DNA from: JAFDBW01 sp963825575
GTDB taxonomy: Bacteria > Desulfobacterota > Desulfuromonadia > Desulfuromonadales > BM103
Direction of reading: 5' to 3'
DNA: 64,000 nt
Assembly: GCA_963825575.1 (NCBI GenBank)
Contig: CAWGUB010000022.1
Location: 1-64,000 of the forward strand
The position numbers were made by a program, and so were the translations under genes. The notes under the pieces were generated by a model that saw only the letters and a program-made list of their open reading frames with translations, was not told the origin of the DNA and made no database searches. Below are positions 33,489 through 41,256 of this stretch, one piece after another (position 1 is the stretch's first letter; each line of letters begins with the position of its first letter).

Positions 33489-34403
33489 GTGGCTACAATT
33501 ACAGCAAAAATGGTAGGTGACCTGCGTGCCAAAACCGGTGCCGGGATGATGGATTGCAAGAAAGCCCTTACAGAATCCGGTGGAGACATGGAGCAGGCGA
33601 TTGACCTGCTGCGTAAAAAGGGCCTTTCCGCGGCGGCCAAGAAATCCGGCCGTGTGGCAGCTGAAGGCATGATCGCCGCGGCTGGAAACGGTCAATGTGG
33701 GGCCCTCGTTGAAGTTAATTCAGAGACCGACTTCGTCGCCAAAAATGAAGCCTTCCAGAAATTTAGCGCGGGTGTGGTCGAGGTGGTTCTGGAGCAGAAA
33801 CCGGCCGACGTCGAAGCTCTGAAATCAATGGCTTTTCCCGGTACCGGGCGCAACGTGGGCGAAGAACTGAATCATCAGATTGCGACGATTGGTGAGAATA
33901 TGAACATCCGTCGGTTTGCATGTCTCGAAAGCGGCTCTGGTATAACCGCATCCTATGTCCACGGTGCCGGCAAGATCGGTGTGCTGGTTCAACTTGATAC
34001 TGACAAGGCCGATGATCCGAAGATTGAAGAGACCGCTAAAATGCTGGCCATGCATGTTGCTGCGGCAAGTCCGCAATACCTGAATCGCAACGAAGTCCCT
34101 GCCGATGTCCTCGAGCGTGAAAAGGATATCATGCGCGCCAAGGCCCTCGAGAGTGGTAAGCCGGAAAACATCATAGAGAAAATCCTCGAAGGCCAGATCA
34201 ACAAGTTCTTCGGTGAAACCTGCCTCCTGGAACAGGTCTACGTGGTTGATACTGATCAGAAGGTTGGTAAAGTGGTAGAGGCTTTGGCCAAGGAAGTGGG
34301 CGGACAGGTAACCCTCAGTGCCTACCAGCGATTCCAGCTTGGTGAGGGTATTGAGAAGAAAGTGGATGATTTTGCGGCTGAAGTCGCTTCGATGACCAAG
34401 TAA
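33489..34403 (+). CDS. tsf: Elongation factor Ts
   Basis: A 304-residue guanine-nucleotide exchange factor for EF-Tu. The N terminus ATITAKMVGDLRAKTGAGMMDCKKAL is the UBA-like domain, and VEVNSETDFVAKNEAF is the core signature. It starts with GTG at 33489, supported by GAGGAGG eight bases ahead. pyrH and frr follow in the standard rpsB-tsf-pyrH-frr order. Confidence 0.99.
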   Translation: MATITAKMVGDLRAKTGAGMMDCKKALTESGGDMEQAIDLLRKKGLSAAAKKSGRVAAEGMIAAAGNGQCGALVEVNSETDFVAKNEAFQKFSAGVVEVVLEQKPADVEALKSMAFPGTGRNVGEELNHQIATIGENMNIRRFACLESGSGITASYVHGAGKIGVLVQLDTDKADDPKIEETAKMLAMHVAAASPQYLNRNEVPADVLEREKDIMRAKALESGKPENIIEKILEGQINKFFGETCLLEQVYVVDTDQKVGKVVEALAKEVGGQVTLSAYQRFQLGEGIEKKVDDFAAEVASMTK

Positions 34404-34428
34404 TATACAGGCCAGCACCGGAGAACTC

Positions 34429-35151
34429 ATGGCACGTCAACCCTGTTACAAGCGTATACTGCTCAAACTCAGTGGAGAAGCTCTGGCCGGCAAGCTGGGC
34501 TATGGTATTGACCCTGACATCATCAGGGAGATTGCCATGGAAATTCGCGGGATCGTGGATCTTGGCATCCAGATTGCCATCGTCATCGGTGGCGGTAACA
34601 TTTTTCGTGGCGTTGCCGCATCTTCAATGGGTATGGACCGTGCGAGCGCCGACTACATGGGAATGCTGGCCACGGTCATGAACAGCCTTGCGTTGCAGGA
34701 TGCCCTGGAAAAGGCAGGGGTGATCACCAGGGTTCAGTCTGCGATCGAAATGCAGGAGATAGCGGAACCTTATATCCGCCGCAGGGCTGTGCGCCATCTT
34801 GAAAAAGGGCGTGTGGTTATTTTTGGTGCAGGCACGGGAAATCCGTTTTTCACGACCGATACGGCGGCCAGTCTACGTGCTATCGAAATCGGTGCCGAAA
34901 TTATTCTCAAAGCAACCAAAGTCGATGGAGTTTACGACTCCGATCCGGCGAAAAACAAGAATGCGGTCAAATATGAACAGTTGACGTATCTGGATGTTCT
35001 CAAGCAGGGTCTTCAGGTGATGGACTCTACGGCAACCTCCCTTTGTATGGACAACGACCTGCCGATCCTCGTATTCAATCTGACGACCAGCGGCAATATC
35101 GAACGAGTTGTTTGTGGCGACCAGATCGGAACCATTGTCAAAGGAGAATGA
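34429..35151 (+). CDS. pyrH: UMP kinase
   Basis: A 240-residue amino-acid-kinase-fold enzyme that phosphorylates UMP to UDP. The sequence has YKRILLKLSGEALAG, AIVIGGGNIFRG, FGAGTGNPFFTTDTAA and ATKVDGVYDSDP, all landmarks of bacterial PyrH. It lies 25 bases after tsf and four bases before frr. Confidence 0.99.
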   Translation: MARQPCYKRILLKLSGEALAGKLGYGIDPDIIREIAMEIRGIVDLGIQIAIVIGGGNIFRGVAASSMGMDRASADYMGMLATVMNSLALQDALEKAGVITRVQSAIEMQEIAEPYIRRRAVRHLEKGRVVIFGAGTGNPFFTTDTAASLRAIEIGAEIILKATKVDGVYDSDPAKNKNAVKYEQLTYLDVLKQGLQVMDSTATSLCMDNDLPILVFNLTTSGNIERVVCGDQIGTIVKGE

Positions 35152-35155
35152 TACT

Positions 35156-35713
35156 ATGATTGCTGATGTCAAATCCAATGCCAGTGCCGGGATGACCAAA
35201 GCCCTGGAGTCATTCAAGCGTGACCTGAGCAAGGTTCGGACTGGGCGCGCCTCACTCTCTCTGCTCGATGACGTCAAGGTTGATTACTACGGCACCCCGA
35301 CACCACTCAACCAGGTTGGTTCTATGGCTGTTCCCGAACCTCGCCTGATTACAATTCAGCCGTGGGAGAAAAACCTGATCGGTGAAATAGAAAAAGCCAT
35401 TCTCAAGGCCGACCTTGGTTTGAATCCCAATTCAGATGGGCAAGTCATCCGACTCGTCTTTCCGCCTCTGACCGAAGAACGGCGTAAGGAGATGGTCAAA
35501 CAGGTCAAACGGATGGGGGAAGATGCCAAGGTCGGGATTCGCAATGTCCGCCGCGAAGCCAACGATACCTTGAAGAAACTTGAGAAGGACAAGGATATCA
35601 CCGAAGACGAGCTCAAGCGCGGCGAGAAGGAAATCCAGGACGTGACGGATGAATTCGTGGCCCGCGTGGACAAGGTGATTGAAGAGAAAGAAAAAGACCT
35701 CATGGAGATTTGA
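35156..35713 (+). CDS. frr: Ribosome recycling factor
   Basis: A 185-residue factor that splits post-termination ribosomes with EF-G. It begins MIADVKSNASAGMTKALESFKRDL and contains RTGRASLSLLDDVKVDYYGTPTPLNQ and the C-terminal helix RRKEMVKQVKRMGEDAKVGIRNVRR. The AAGGAG of the pyrH end serves as its ribosome site. An upstream in-frame codon at 35108 would lie inside pyrH and is not used. Confidence 0.99.
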   Translation: MIADVKSNASAGMTKALESFKRDLSKVRTGRASLSLLDDVKVDYYGTPTPLNQVGSMAVPEPRLITIQPWEKNLIGEIEKAILKADLGLNPNSDGQVIRLVFPPLTEERRKEMVKQVKRMGEDAKVGIRNVRREANDTLKKLEKDKDITEDELKRGEKEIQDVTDEFVARVDKVIEEKEKDLMEI

Positions 35714-35722
35714 TCTCTCCGG

Positions 35723-35903
35723 GTGGTGGCCACGAGGCTTTTCTACGAAAACAACTGATGAGTGGATTGCCTGCGGGACTTGCGTGGAATCCTGTCCGGT
35801 CGGTGCTATTATCAAAACCTCGAAAATATACGCAATAACATTAAAATGTACGGATTGTCGGGCCTGTGTTGACATCTGTTCGGTAGCTGCCATCGTCGAT
35901 TGA
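35723..35903 (+). pseudogene. Decayed 2[4Fe-4S] ferredoxin
   Basis: The frame ending at 35903 has two ferredoxin-like cysteine clusters, DEWIACGTCVESCPVGAI and KCTDCRACVDICSVAAI. The first Cys of cluster one is Trp (TGG instead of TGC), and the proline and glycine usual in cluster two are Ser and Arg. No ATG, GTG or TTG occurs in this frame between the end of frr and the first cluster. A GTG at 35723 or 35726 opens the neighbouring frame and would join it if one base between 35750 and 35756 were removed. I read this as a frameshifted, decaying gene or a sequence error. Confidence 0.65.
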
Positions 35904-35908
35904 ATCAA

Positions 35909-35934
35909 GGGGCGCCTGACGGGCGCCCTTTCTA
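35909..35934 (+). terminator. Terminator after the frr/ferredoxin region
   Basis: GGGCGCC / GGCGCCC with a TGACG loop followed by TTTCT. It separates the translation operon from uppS. Confidence 0.7.
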
Positions 35935-36023
35935 TTCGCAGGCTGTCAGATCCGGTTGCCCGATTCGTTCCCACTGTGATATTTTACTGACTCCTGTTAC
36001 ATCAGCCCGGGGCAGCGTTGTTT

Positions 36024-36770
36024 ATGCAGATTCCCAGACATCTTGCGATTATTATGGACGGTAACGGCCGTTGGGCGGAACAACGTCGTCTGCCGCGCAT
36101 CCTGGGGCACCGGAAAGGTGTTGAAACTGTCCAGCAGGTCGTTGATGAATGCCTAGAGCTGGGGATCGGTTATCTGACCCTGTATGCTTTTAGTTCGGAG
36201 AATTGGGGACGTCCCCGGGACGAAGTCGACGCCCTGATGGGATTGCTCGGCAACTTCCTGAAAAAGGAATTGAGCCAGCTCCAGAAACGAGGGGTTAGGC
36301 TGGTGGCGATCGGCGAGCTCGATCGTTTGCCGGAGGGAACAGTTAAAATTCTCAAGGACATTATCGATAAGACCGAGCATAATACGAACATGGTCCTGAA
36401 CCTGGCACTTTCCTATGGCTCACGTAACGAATTGACAAGGGCCATGCAGCAACTCGGCCGGGATATAGCCGAGGGAATCCTCTTGCCTGACAACCTCTCC
36501 GAGCAGGATATTGAAGCCCGTCTCGATACTCGTGACATCCCAAGCCCGGATCTGCTGATTCGTACCAGCGGTGAGATGAGAGTCAGTAATTTTCTACTCT
36601 GGCAGATAGCTTATGCGGAGCTTTACTTCACTGAAGCGCTCTGGCCGGATTTCTCCCGCAATGAGTTAATGCAAGCCCTGCAGGCGTACAGCAACCGCCA
36701 GCGACGCTTCGGGCTGACCGGCGCTCAATTGAATGGTGCTGCAGAAAGCGACGGGGAGGGGCGTCATTAA
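36024..36770 (+). CDS. uppS: Undecaprenyl diphosphate synthase
   Basis: A 248-residue cis-prenyltransferase that makes the C55 lipid carrier for peptidoglycan and LPS. IPRHLAIIMDGNGRWAEQR carries the catalytic Asp and substrate Arg. LTLYAFSSENWGRP and the C-terminal PDLLIRTSGEMRVSNFLLWQ follow. The ATG at 36024 is preferred to a TTG two codons earlier. Its stop codon overlaps the likely start of cdsA. Confidence 0.98.
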   Translation: MQIPRHLAIIMDGNGRWAEQRRLPRILGHRKGVETVQQVVDECLELGIGYLTLYAFSSENWGRPRDEVDALMGLLGNFLKKELSQLQKRGVRLVAIGELDRLPEGTVKILKDIIDKTEHNTNMVLNLALSYGSRNELTRAMQQLGRDIAEGILLPDNLSEQDIEARLDTRDIPSPDLLIRTSGEMRVSNFLLWQIAYAELYFTEALWPDFSRNELMQALQAYSNRQRRFGLTGAQLNGAAESDGEGRH

Positions 36771-37566
36771 ACAGCGGGTTATTACAGCCATTATCGCATT
36801 GCCGATTCTTGTCCTCTGCGTTTTTTACACCAGTCAGGGGCTGTTCTCAGGACTTGTGTTTATCGTCAGCGCACTGGCTTCGCAAGAATTCTATCGGATG
36901 GCGTTGCCGGCAGAGCGCCGACTTGAAGGCTCATTATCCGTTGTTGCCGGAGTCTTCTGCTGCCTCGGGATAGTTTATGCTGCCAGTCCTTCGGCCCTCT
37001 TAATAAGCATCGTTCTGCCTTTTCTTCTCCTGACGCTGGTTTATCTCTTCCGTTTCCAGGACATCCAAACGGTCAGTCGCGATCTTTCCGTCAGCCTGCT
37101 CGGTATCCTGTATGTCCCGGTGTTGCTTGCCCATGCAGTCCTGCTGCGTGCTCTTCCTGACGGTCGCAACTGGATATTCCTGGTTTTGTTTGTGGTCATG
37201 GCAAGTGACAGCATGGCCTATTTTATCGGCATGAAGTTTGGCAGACACCGTCTATACGAAGCCGTAAGCCCGAAGAAGAGTGTCGAAGGCTCGGTCGCTG
37301 GATTAGCCGGCGGAGTGCTGGGTGCGGTGATTTGCAAATACTGGTTTTTCGCCGGACTGAATGGGCTGGACGTCATTCTTCTCGGTGTCGGTGTCGGTGC
37401 CTTCAGCCAACTTGGTGATCTGGTCGAATCGTTGCTGAAACGCAGTTTCGGGGTTAAAGACTCGGGATCACTGATTCCCGGTCATGGAGGTCTCCTCGAC
37501 CGGCTCGACAGTCTGTTGTTCGCTTTTCCGCTGACCTATTATTATGCAGCATGGGTGTTTGCATGA
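36766..37566 (+). CDS. cdsA: Phosphatidate cytidylyltransferase (start codon uncertain, possibly ATT)
   Basis: An integral membrane enzyme that makes CDP-diacylglycerol from CTP and phosphatidate. The C-terminal CdsA signature is SQLGDLVESLLKRSFGVKDSGSLIPGHGGLLDRLDS. The open frame begins at ATG 36733, but that adds 11 residues unlike CdsA N termini and overlaps uppS by 38 bases. ATT at 36766, preceded by GGGGAGGGG and overlapping the uppS TAA as ATTAA, gives the family-like start KQRVITAIIALPIL. About 266 residues with eight or so hydrophobic helices. The end overlaps dxr as ATGA. Confidence 0.93.
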   Translation: MKQRVITAIIALPILVLCVFYTSQGLFSGLVFIVSALASQEFYRMALPAERRLEGSLSVVAGVFCCLGIVYAASPSALLISIVLPFLLLTLVYLFRFQDIQTVSRDLSVSLLGILYVPVLLAHAVLLRALPDGRNWIFLVLFVVMASDSMAYFIGMKFGRHRLYEAVSPKKSVEGSVAGLAGGVLGAVICKYWFFAGLNGLDVILLGVGVGAFSQLGDLVESLLKRSFGVKDSGSLIPGHGGLLDRLDSLLFAFPLTYYYAAWVFA

Positions 37567-38735
37567 AACGGTTGGCCATCCTCGGTTCGACTGGCTCAAT
37601 CGGTGTGAGCACGCTTGAAATCGTTGCTGAACATCCGGACCGCTTTCAAGTTGTTGCCCTGACAGCCGGCCGCAACCTGGCTCTACTCGAAGAGCAGATT
37701 GCCCGTTTTTCCCCTGTAATAGTTGCCGTCCCTGACCGGGAAAATGCCAGGCTTCTTGAAGAGAGAATCGGTGCCGGTGGCCCTGAAGTCCTGTATGGTA
37801 TGGAAGGCCTGATCTGTTGCGCCGCTGCATCTCCTGCCGAGATGGTCGTCTCGGCGATTGTCGGAGCCGCCGGGCTGGAACCAACCCTTGCCGCCATCGC
37901 AGCAGGCCGGGACATTGCCCTGGCCAACAAAGAGACTCTGGTGATCGCCGGTGAACTGGTAATGGCCACTGTAGCCAGGTCCGGCAGCAAACTTTACCCA
38001 GTGGACAGTGAACACTCGGCTATCTATCAGTCGCTCGCAGGACATCGCAAGGAAGATGTGCGTCGCCTGATTCTTACGGCGTCCGGAGGACCTTTTCGCA
38101 ACTGGTCGATTGAGGACCTGTGCGGGGTGACCCCAAAAGATGCCCTGGCTCACCCCAATTGGACCATGGGGCGGAAGATCACCATCGATTCTGCAACCAT
38201 GATGAACAAGGGTCTCGAAGTGATTGAAGCCCATTGGCTGTTCGATCTCTCAATCGACAAGATCGCGGTGCATATCCACCCGGAAAGTATTGTACATTCC
38301 ATGGTTGAATACGTCGACGGTGCCGTCATGGCACAACTCGGTATTCCGGACATGAAAACACCGATCGCCTACGCACTCAGCTATCCGGAAAGGTTGGCCC
38401 TGGATTTACCGCACCTGGACCTTTGTCGTCTCGGCAAACTACATTTTGCTGCGCCTGACCGGAAATGTTTCCCGTGTCTCGACCTGGCCTATGAAGCCAT
38501 CCGCAGAGGCGGTACAACCCCTGCCGTGCTGAACGCTGCAAACGAGATTGCCGTGGAAGCTTTTCTGCAGGAAAAGGTCGGGTTCCTCGACATCCCGCGG
38601 ATAATATCGCTGGCGATGGATGGACACTCCTGTACTGCTGTGGCCGGGCTGGAAGAAATTCTGGCCGCAGATGCATGGGCACGTCAGAGGGCTGAATCTG
38701 TTATTGATAATATTCAAGGAGCTTCCTACGCATGA
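37563..38735 (+). CDS. dxr: 1-deoxy-D-xylulose-5-phosphate reductoisomerase
   Basis: A 390-residue enzyme of the MEP isoprenoid pathway. MKRLAILGSTGSIGVSTLEIV is the NADPH loop; ALANKETLVIAGE, PVDSEHSAI (metal Asp and Glu) and LTASGGPFR are present. NPW-type motif appears as HPNWTMGRKITIDSATMMNKGLE. The ATG at 37563 overlaps the cdsA stop; 37551 is an unlikely upstream start. It feeds uppS with isoprenoid precursors. Confidence 0.98.
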   Translation: MKRLAILGSTGSIGVSTLEIVAEHPDRFQVVALTAGRNLALLEEQIARFSPVIVAVPDRENARLLEERIGAGGPEVLYGMEGLICCAAASPAEMVVSAIVGAAGLEPTLAAIAAGRDIALANKETLVIAGELVMATVARSGSKLYPVDSEHSAIYQSLAGHRKEDVRRLILTASGGPFRNWSIEDLCGVTPKDALAHPNWTMGRKITIDSATMMNKGLEVIEAHWLFDLSIDKIAVHIHPESIVHSMVEYVDGAVMAQLGIPDMKTPIAYALSYPERLALDLPHLDLCRLGKLHFAAPDRKCFPCLDLAYEAIRRGGTTPAVLNAANEIAVEAFLQEKVGFLDIPRIISLAMDGHSCTAVAGLEEILAADAWARQRAESVIDNIQGASYA

Positions 38736-40054
38736 TAACTATCGCTGCCGGCATTGTGTTGCTCGGCATTCTGGTCTTTGTCCATGAACTCGGACATTTC
38801 TGTGTCGCGAAATTCTGTGGAGTCAAAGTCCTGAAATTCTCGCTCGGGTTTGGCCCGCGCCTCGTTTCCAGGCAGTGGGGCGAGACCGAATACATGGTAT
38901 GCGCAATACCGCTCGGCGGCTACGTGCAGATGCTTGGAGAGGGCGGTGGGGACCAGGGTGAGGATGCAGAGCTCTCTGCCGATGAAGAGCACCGCTCTTT
39001 CGCCAAACAGAGCCTTCCCCGGCGGATGGCAATTGTCGCCGCCGGCCCGATCATGAACCTGATCCTGCCATTTCTGGTTCTGCCCCTTGCGTACCTGGTT
39101 GGGATCAATTTGCCTGCTTACCTCGACGAGCCTCCATGTGTCGGCTATGTGATCCCTGGCTCAGATGCTCAAGAGGCCGGTTTCCGCAGAGGTGACTGCA
39201 TCGTTGAAATCAGCGGTCACAAAGTAATGACCTGGACTGACACCGGGCCGGCGTTGGTGAATGGTGCCGGTGAGCCGATCGTTTTCGTAATTGATCGTGC
39301 TGGCCAGGTTGCCGAATTGACCCTTGGACCAGAGAATGGCGCACTGGAAGGTTTGCAGTCGATCGGTCTGTTGCCGGATCAGGGCGCTGTCATAGGCACT
39401 CTTGCCCCGGGCATGCCGGCGGTCAAGGCGGGTCTCGAAGCAGGGGATAGAATCATCTCCATCGGCGAGCGTGAGATAGTCTCGTGGTACGAGCTCAAGG
39501 ATGCTATCCAGGAGGTCGGCGGCCGACCGGTCACGGTGATTGTCGAACGTAACCAGGCACGGCGTTCGTTCCAAATCGTACCCGAACAGGTAGACGATAA
39601 TAAAAGTTACCTGATCGGCATTGCTCCGAATCAGGATACCGTGTTCAAGCGCTTCTCTCTCGTAGAGTCGATCAAGGCCGGCGCCGAGCGCAGTATGGAC
39701 CTGATAGAGCTGACGCTGGTCTTTATTCAGAAGCTGTTTGCCGGCCATGTTTCGACCAGCAATATCGGTGGGCCGATCACTGTGGTACAGATTGCCGGAC
39801 AGGCCGCACAGACGGACATCTCGAGTATCCTGAGCGTCCTGGCCTTTCTGAGTATCCAGCTGGGGATTCTTAACCTCCTGCCGATTCCGATCCTGGATGG
39901 TGGGCATCTGTTCTTCTACACGTTTGAAATGGTTTTTCGGCGGCCGCTCTCATTGCGTGCCAGAGAATGGGCGCAACAGCTCGGATTGATTATGTTGATC
40001 ATGTTGATGGTGCTGGCCTTCTACAATGATATCGTGCGCATGATCGGGAATTGA
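38732..40054 (+). CDS. rseP: Site-2 protease RseP with two PDZ domains
   Basis: A 440-residue inner membrane metalloprotease. The zinc motif is FVHELGHF (H18, E19, H22) in the first helix and the third ligand is in NLLPIPILDGGHL. Two PDZ domains lie between, near residues 130-205 (VIPGSDAQEAGFRRGD) and 220-300 (TLAPGMPAVKAGLEAGD). The double PDZ and length match E. coli RseP (450), which cleaves RseA. It overlaps dxr as ATGA, in the conserved uppS-cdsA-dxr-rseP order. Confidence 0.96.
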   Translation: MITIAAGIVLLGILVFVHELGHFCVAKFCGVKVLKFSLGFGPRLVSRQWGETEYMVCAIPLGGYVQMLGEGGGDQGEDAELSADEEHRSFAKQSLPRRMAIVAAGPIMNLILPFLVLPLAYLVGINLPAYLDEPPCVGYVIPGSDAQEAGFRRGDCIVEISGHKVMTWTDTGPALVNGAGEPIVFVIDRAGQVAELTLGPENGALEGLQSIGLLPDQGAVIGTLAPGMPAVKAGLEAGDRIISIGEREIVSWYELKDAIQEVGGRPVTVIVERNQARRSFQIVPEQVDDNKSYLIGIAPNQDTVFKRFSLVESIKAGAERSMDLIELTLVFIQKLFAGHVSTSNIGGPITVVQIAGQAAQTDISSILSVLAFLSIQLGILNLLPIPILDGGHLFFYTFEMVFRRPLSLRAREWAQQLGLIMLIMLMVLAFYNDIVRMIGN

Positions 40055-40055
40055 C

Positions 40056-40769
40056 GTGTCTCCAACCTTGTTGACCATTCAGACCGCATCCCCTGCAGGC
40101 AGTATTGCACTGACTGCTGGTGAGCATCTGCTCGCTGAACTCAACCTTGATGTGCGCAAAACTCCGACGGAATGGTTGCTGCAGTCGATCGGGGGCCTGT
40201 TGGACAAAACAGATATCAATAAAACCGATCTTGATGCCATTGCCGTGGTGCAGGGCCCGGGTTCTTTTACCGGACTGCGGGTCGGCCTGGCTACTGCCAA
40301 GGGACTGTCTCTGGTTTTGGGTTGTCCGTTGCTCGGCATATCCTCTCTGCAGTGTCTCGCCATGCAGCTGCCATTTTCTGCTCTGCCGGTCTGTGTCATG
40401 CTGGATGCGCGCAAGCAGGAAGTTTACTCGGCCAGTTACCGATGGGAAGGGGGATATCCTCATCCGGTCACGGAAGCAAGAGTGGTCGGCCCCGAACTGT
40501 TGTTGGCCGGGATCACGAGTGAGACGCTGTTCGTGGGTAACGGCGCCCAGGTGTACAGAACTTTGATCGTCAGGAAACTCGGTGATCGAGCGCATTTCGC
40601 GCCAGCATTTATCAACTTGCCACGCGCTGCAGGGGCGGCCGCTCTGGCCCAGCGCGAATGGCAGGCAGGACGGACATTCACGGCAGATGAACTGATGCCA
40701 AATTACCTTCGGCCTTCTGAAGCCGAACTTAATTTGCTTAACAGGAAAAAATCAGGGAATTCAGGTTGA
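40056..40769 (+). CDS. tsaB: tRNA threonylcarbamoyladenosine biosynthesis protein TsaB
   Basis: A 237-residue protein of the ASKHA fold that scaffolds TsaD and TsaE in forming t6A37 in tRNAs that read ANN codons. The start LLTIQTASPAGSIAL and the PGSFTGLRVGLATAKGL segment are diagnostic. DARKQEVYSASYR is the usual second motif. The start is GTG at 40056, one base after the rseP stop. Confidence 0.94.
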   Translation: MSPTLLTIQTASPAGSIALTAGEHLLAELNLDVRKTPTEWLLQSIGGLLDKTDINKTDLDAIAVVQGPGSFTGLRVGLATAKGLSLVLGCPLLGISSLQCLAMQLPFSALPVCVMLDARKQEVYSASYRWEGGYPHPVTEARVVGPELLLAGITSETLFVGNGAQVYRTLIVRKLGDRAHFAPAFINLPRAAGAAALAQREWQAGRTFTADELMPNYLRPSEAELNLLNRKKSGNSG

Positions 40770-40795
40770 CAACCCTGCCGCCCGTTCGCTATTTT
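40766..40795 (+). promoter_or_regulatory. Promoter for the DUF465 gene
   Basis: TTGACA (40766-40771), an 18-base spacer and TATTTT (40790-40795); the -35 overlaps the tsaB stop codon. Confidence 0.55.
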
Positions 40796-40842
40796 TTAGT
40801 TACCGTTCGTATATCCTATCCTTACCAACTCAGGAGGTGCTC

Positions 40843-41064
40843 ATGGCAGAGAATGACATGGATCTGGTACAACGCTTGAGTGAAGAAAACCCGAGATTCA
40901 GAAAGCTGCACGAACAACACTTGCTTTTTGAAAAACAGCTTCAAGAGCTGGATGACAGAAACTACCTGACCCCCGAGGAAGATTTCGAACGGAAAAAAAT
41001 ACAGAAACTGAAGCTGGCCGGTAAAGATGAAATGGAAGACATCCTTCGCGATTACCGTCAGTAA
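40843..41064 (+). CDS. DUF465 (YdcH-like) small coiled-coil protein
   Basis: A 73-residue charged helical protein: NPRFRKLHEQHLLFEKQLQELDDRNYLTPEEDFERKKIQKLKL, read in parts, is the DUF465 pattern. Members are small, abundant and predicted to form helical hairpins; no biochemical role is settled. AGGAGGTG before the ATG at 40843 is a strong ribosome site. It has its own promoter and terminator, so it is a single-gene unit. Confidence 0.88.
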   Translation: MAENDMDLVQRLSEENPRFRKLHEQHLLFEKQLQELDDRNYLTPEEDFERKKIQKLKLAGKDEMEDILRDYRQ

Positions 41065-41087
41065 CATTTGCAACATTTCAGATTCAG

Positions 41088-41118
41088 CAGGGGCCGGCTT
41101 CCGGCCCCTGTTTTCTTT
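41088..41118 (+). terminator. Terminator after the DUF465 gene
   Basis: A ten-base stem CAGGGGCCGG / CCGGCCCCTG with a three-base loop and TTTTCTTT. Confidence 0.92.
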
Positions 41119-41173
41119 ATCTGCAACGAATTTCCACTCCACGTAAGAAACCATTGTTTTTTTGCTTTTGCCC

Positions 41174-41202
41174 TTTACCTTGAGGATTTACGCGGGTATA
41201 AA
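41174..41202 (+). promoter_or_regulatory. Promoter for the ilvD-ilvB region
   Basis: TTTACC (41174-41179), a 17-base spacer and TATAAA (41197-41202), 54 bases before the ilvD ATG. Confidence 0.5.
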
Positions 41203-41256
41203 GAGCGGATATCTTGATCGATAGAACAGAGTTATTGTCCAGGAGGAGATAGAGAA

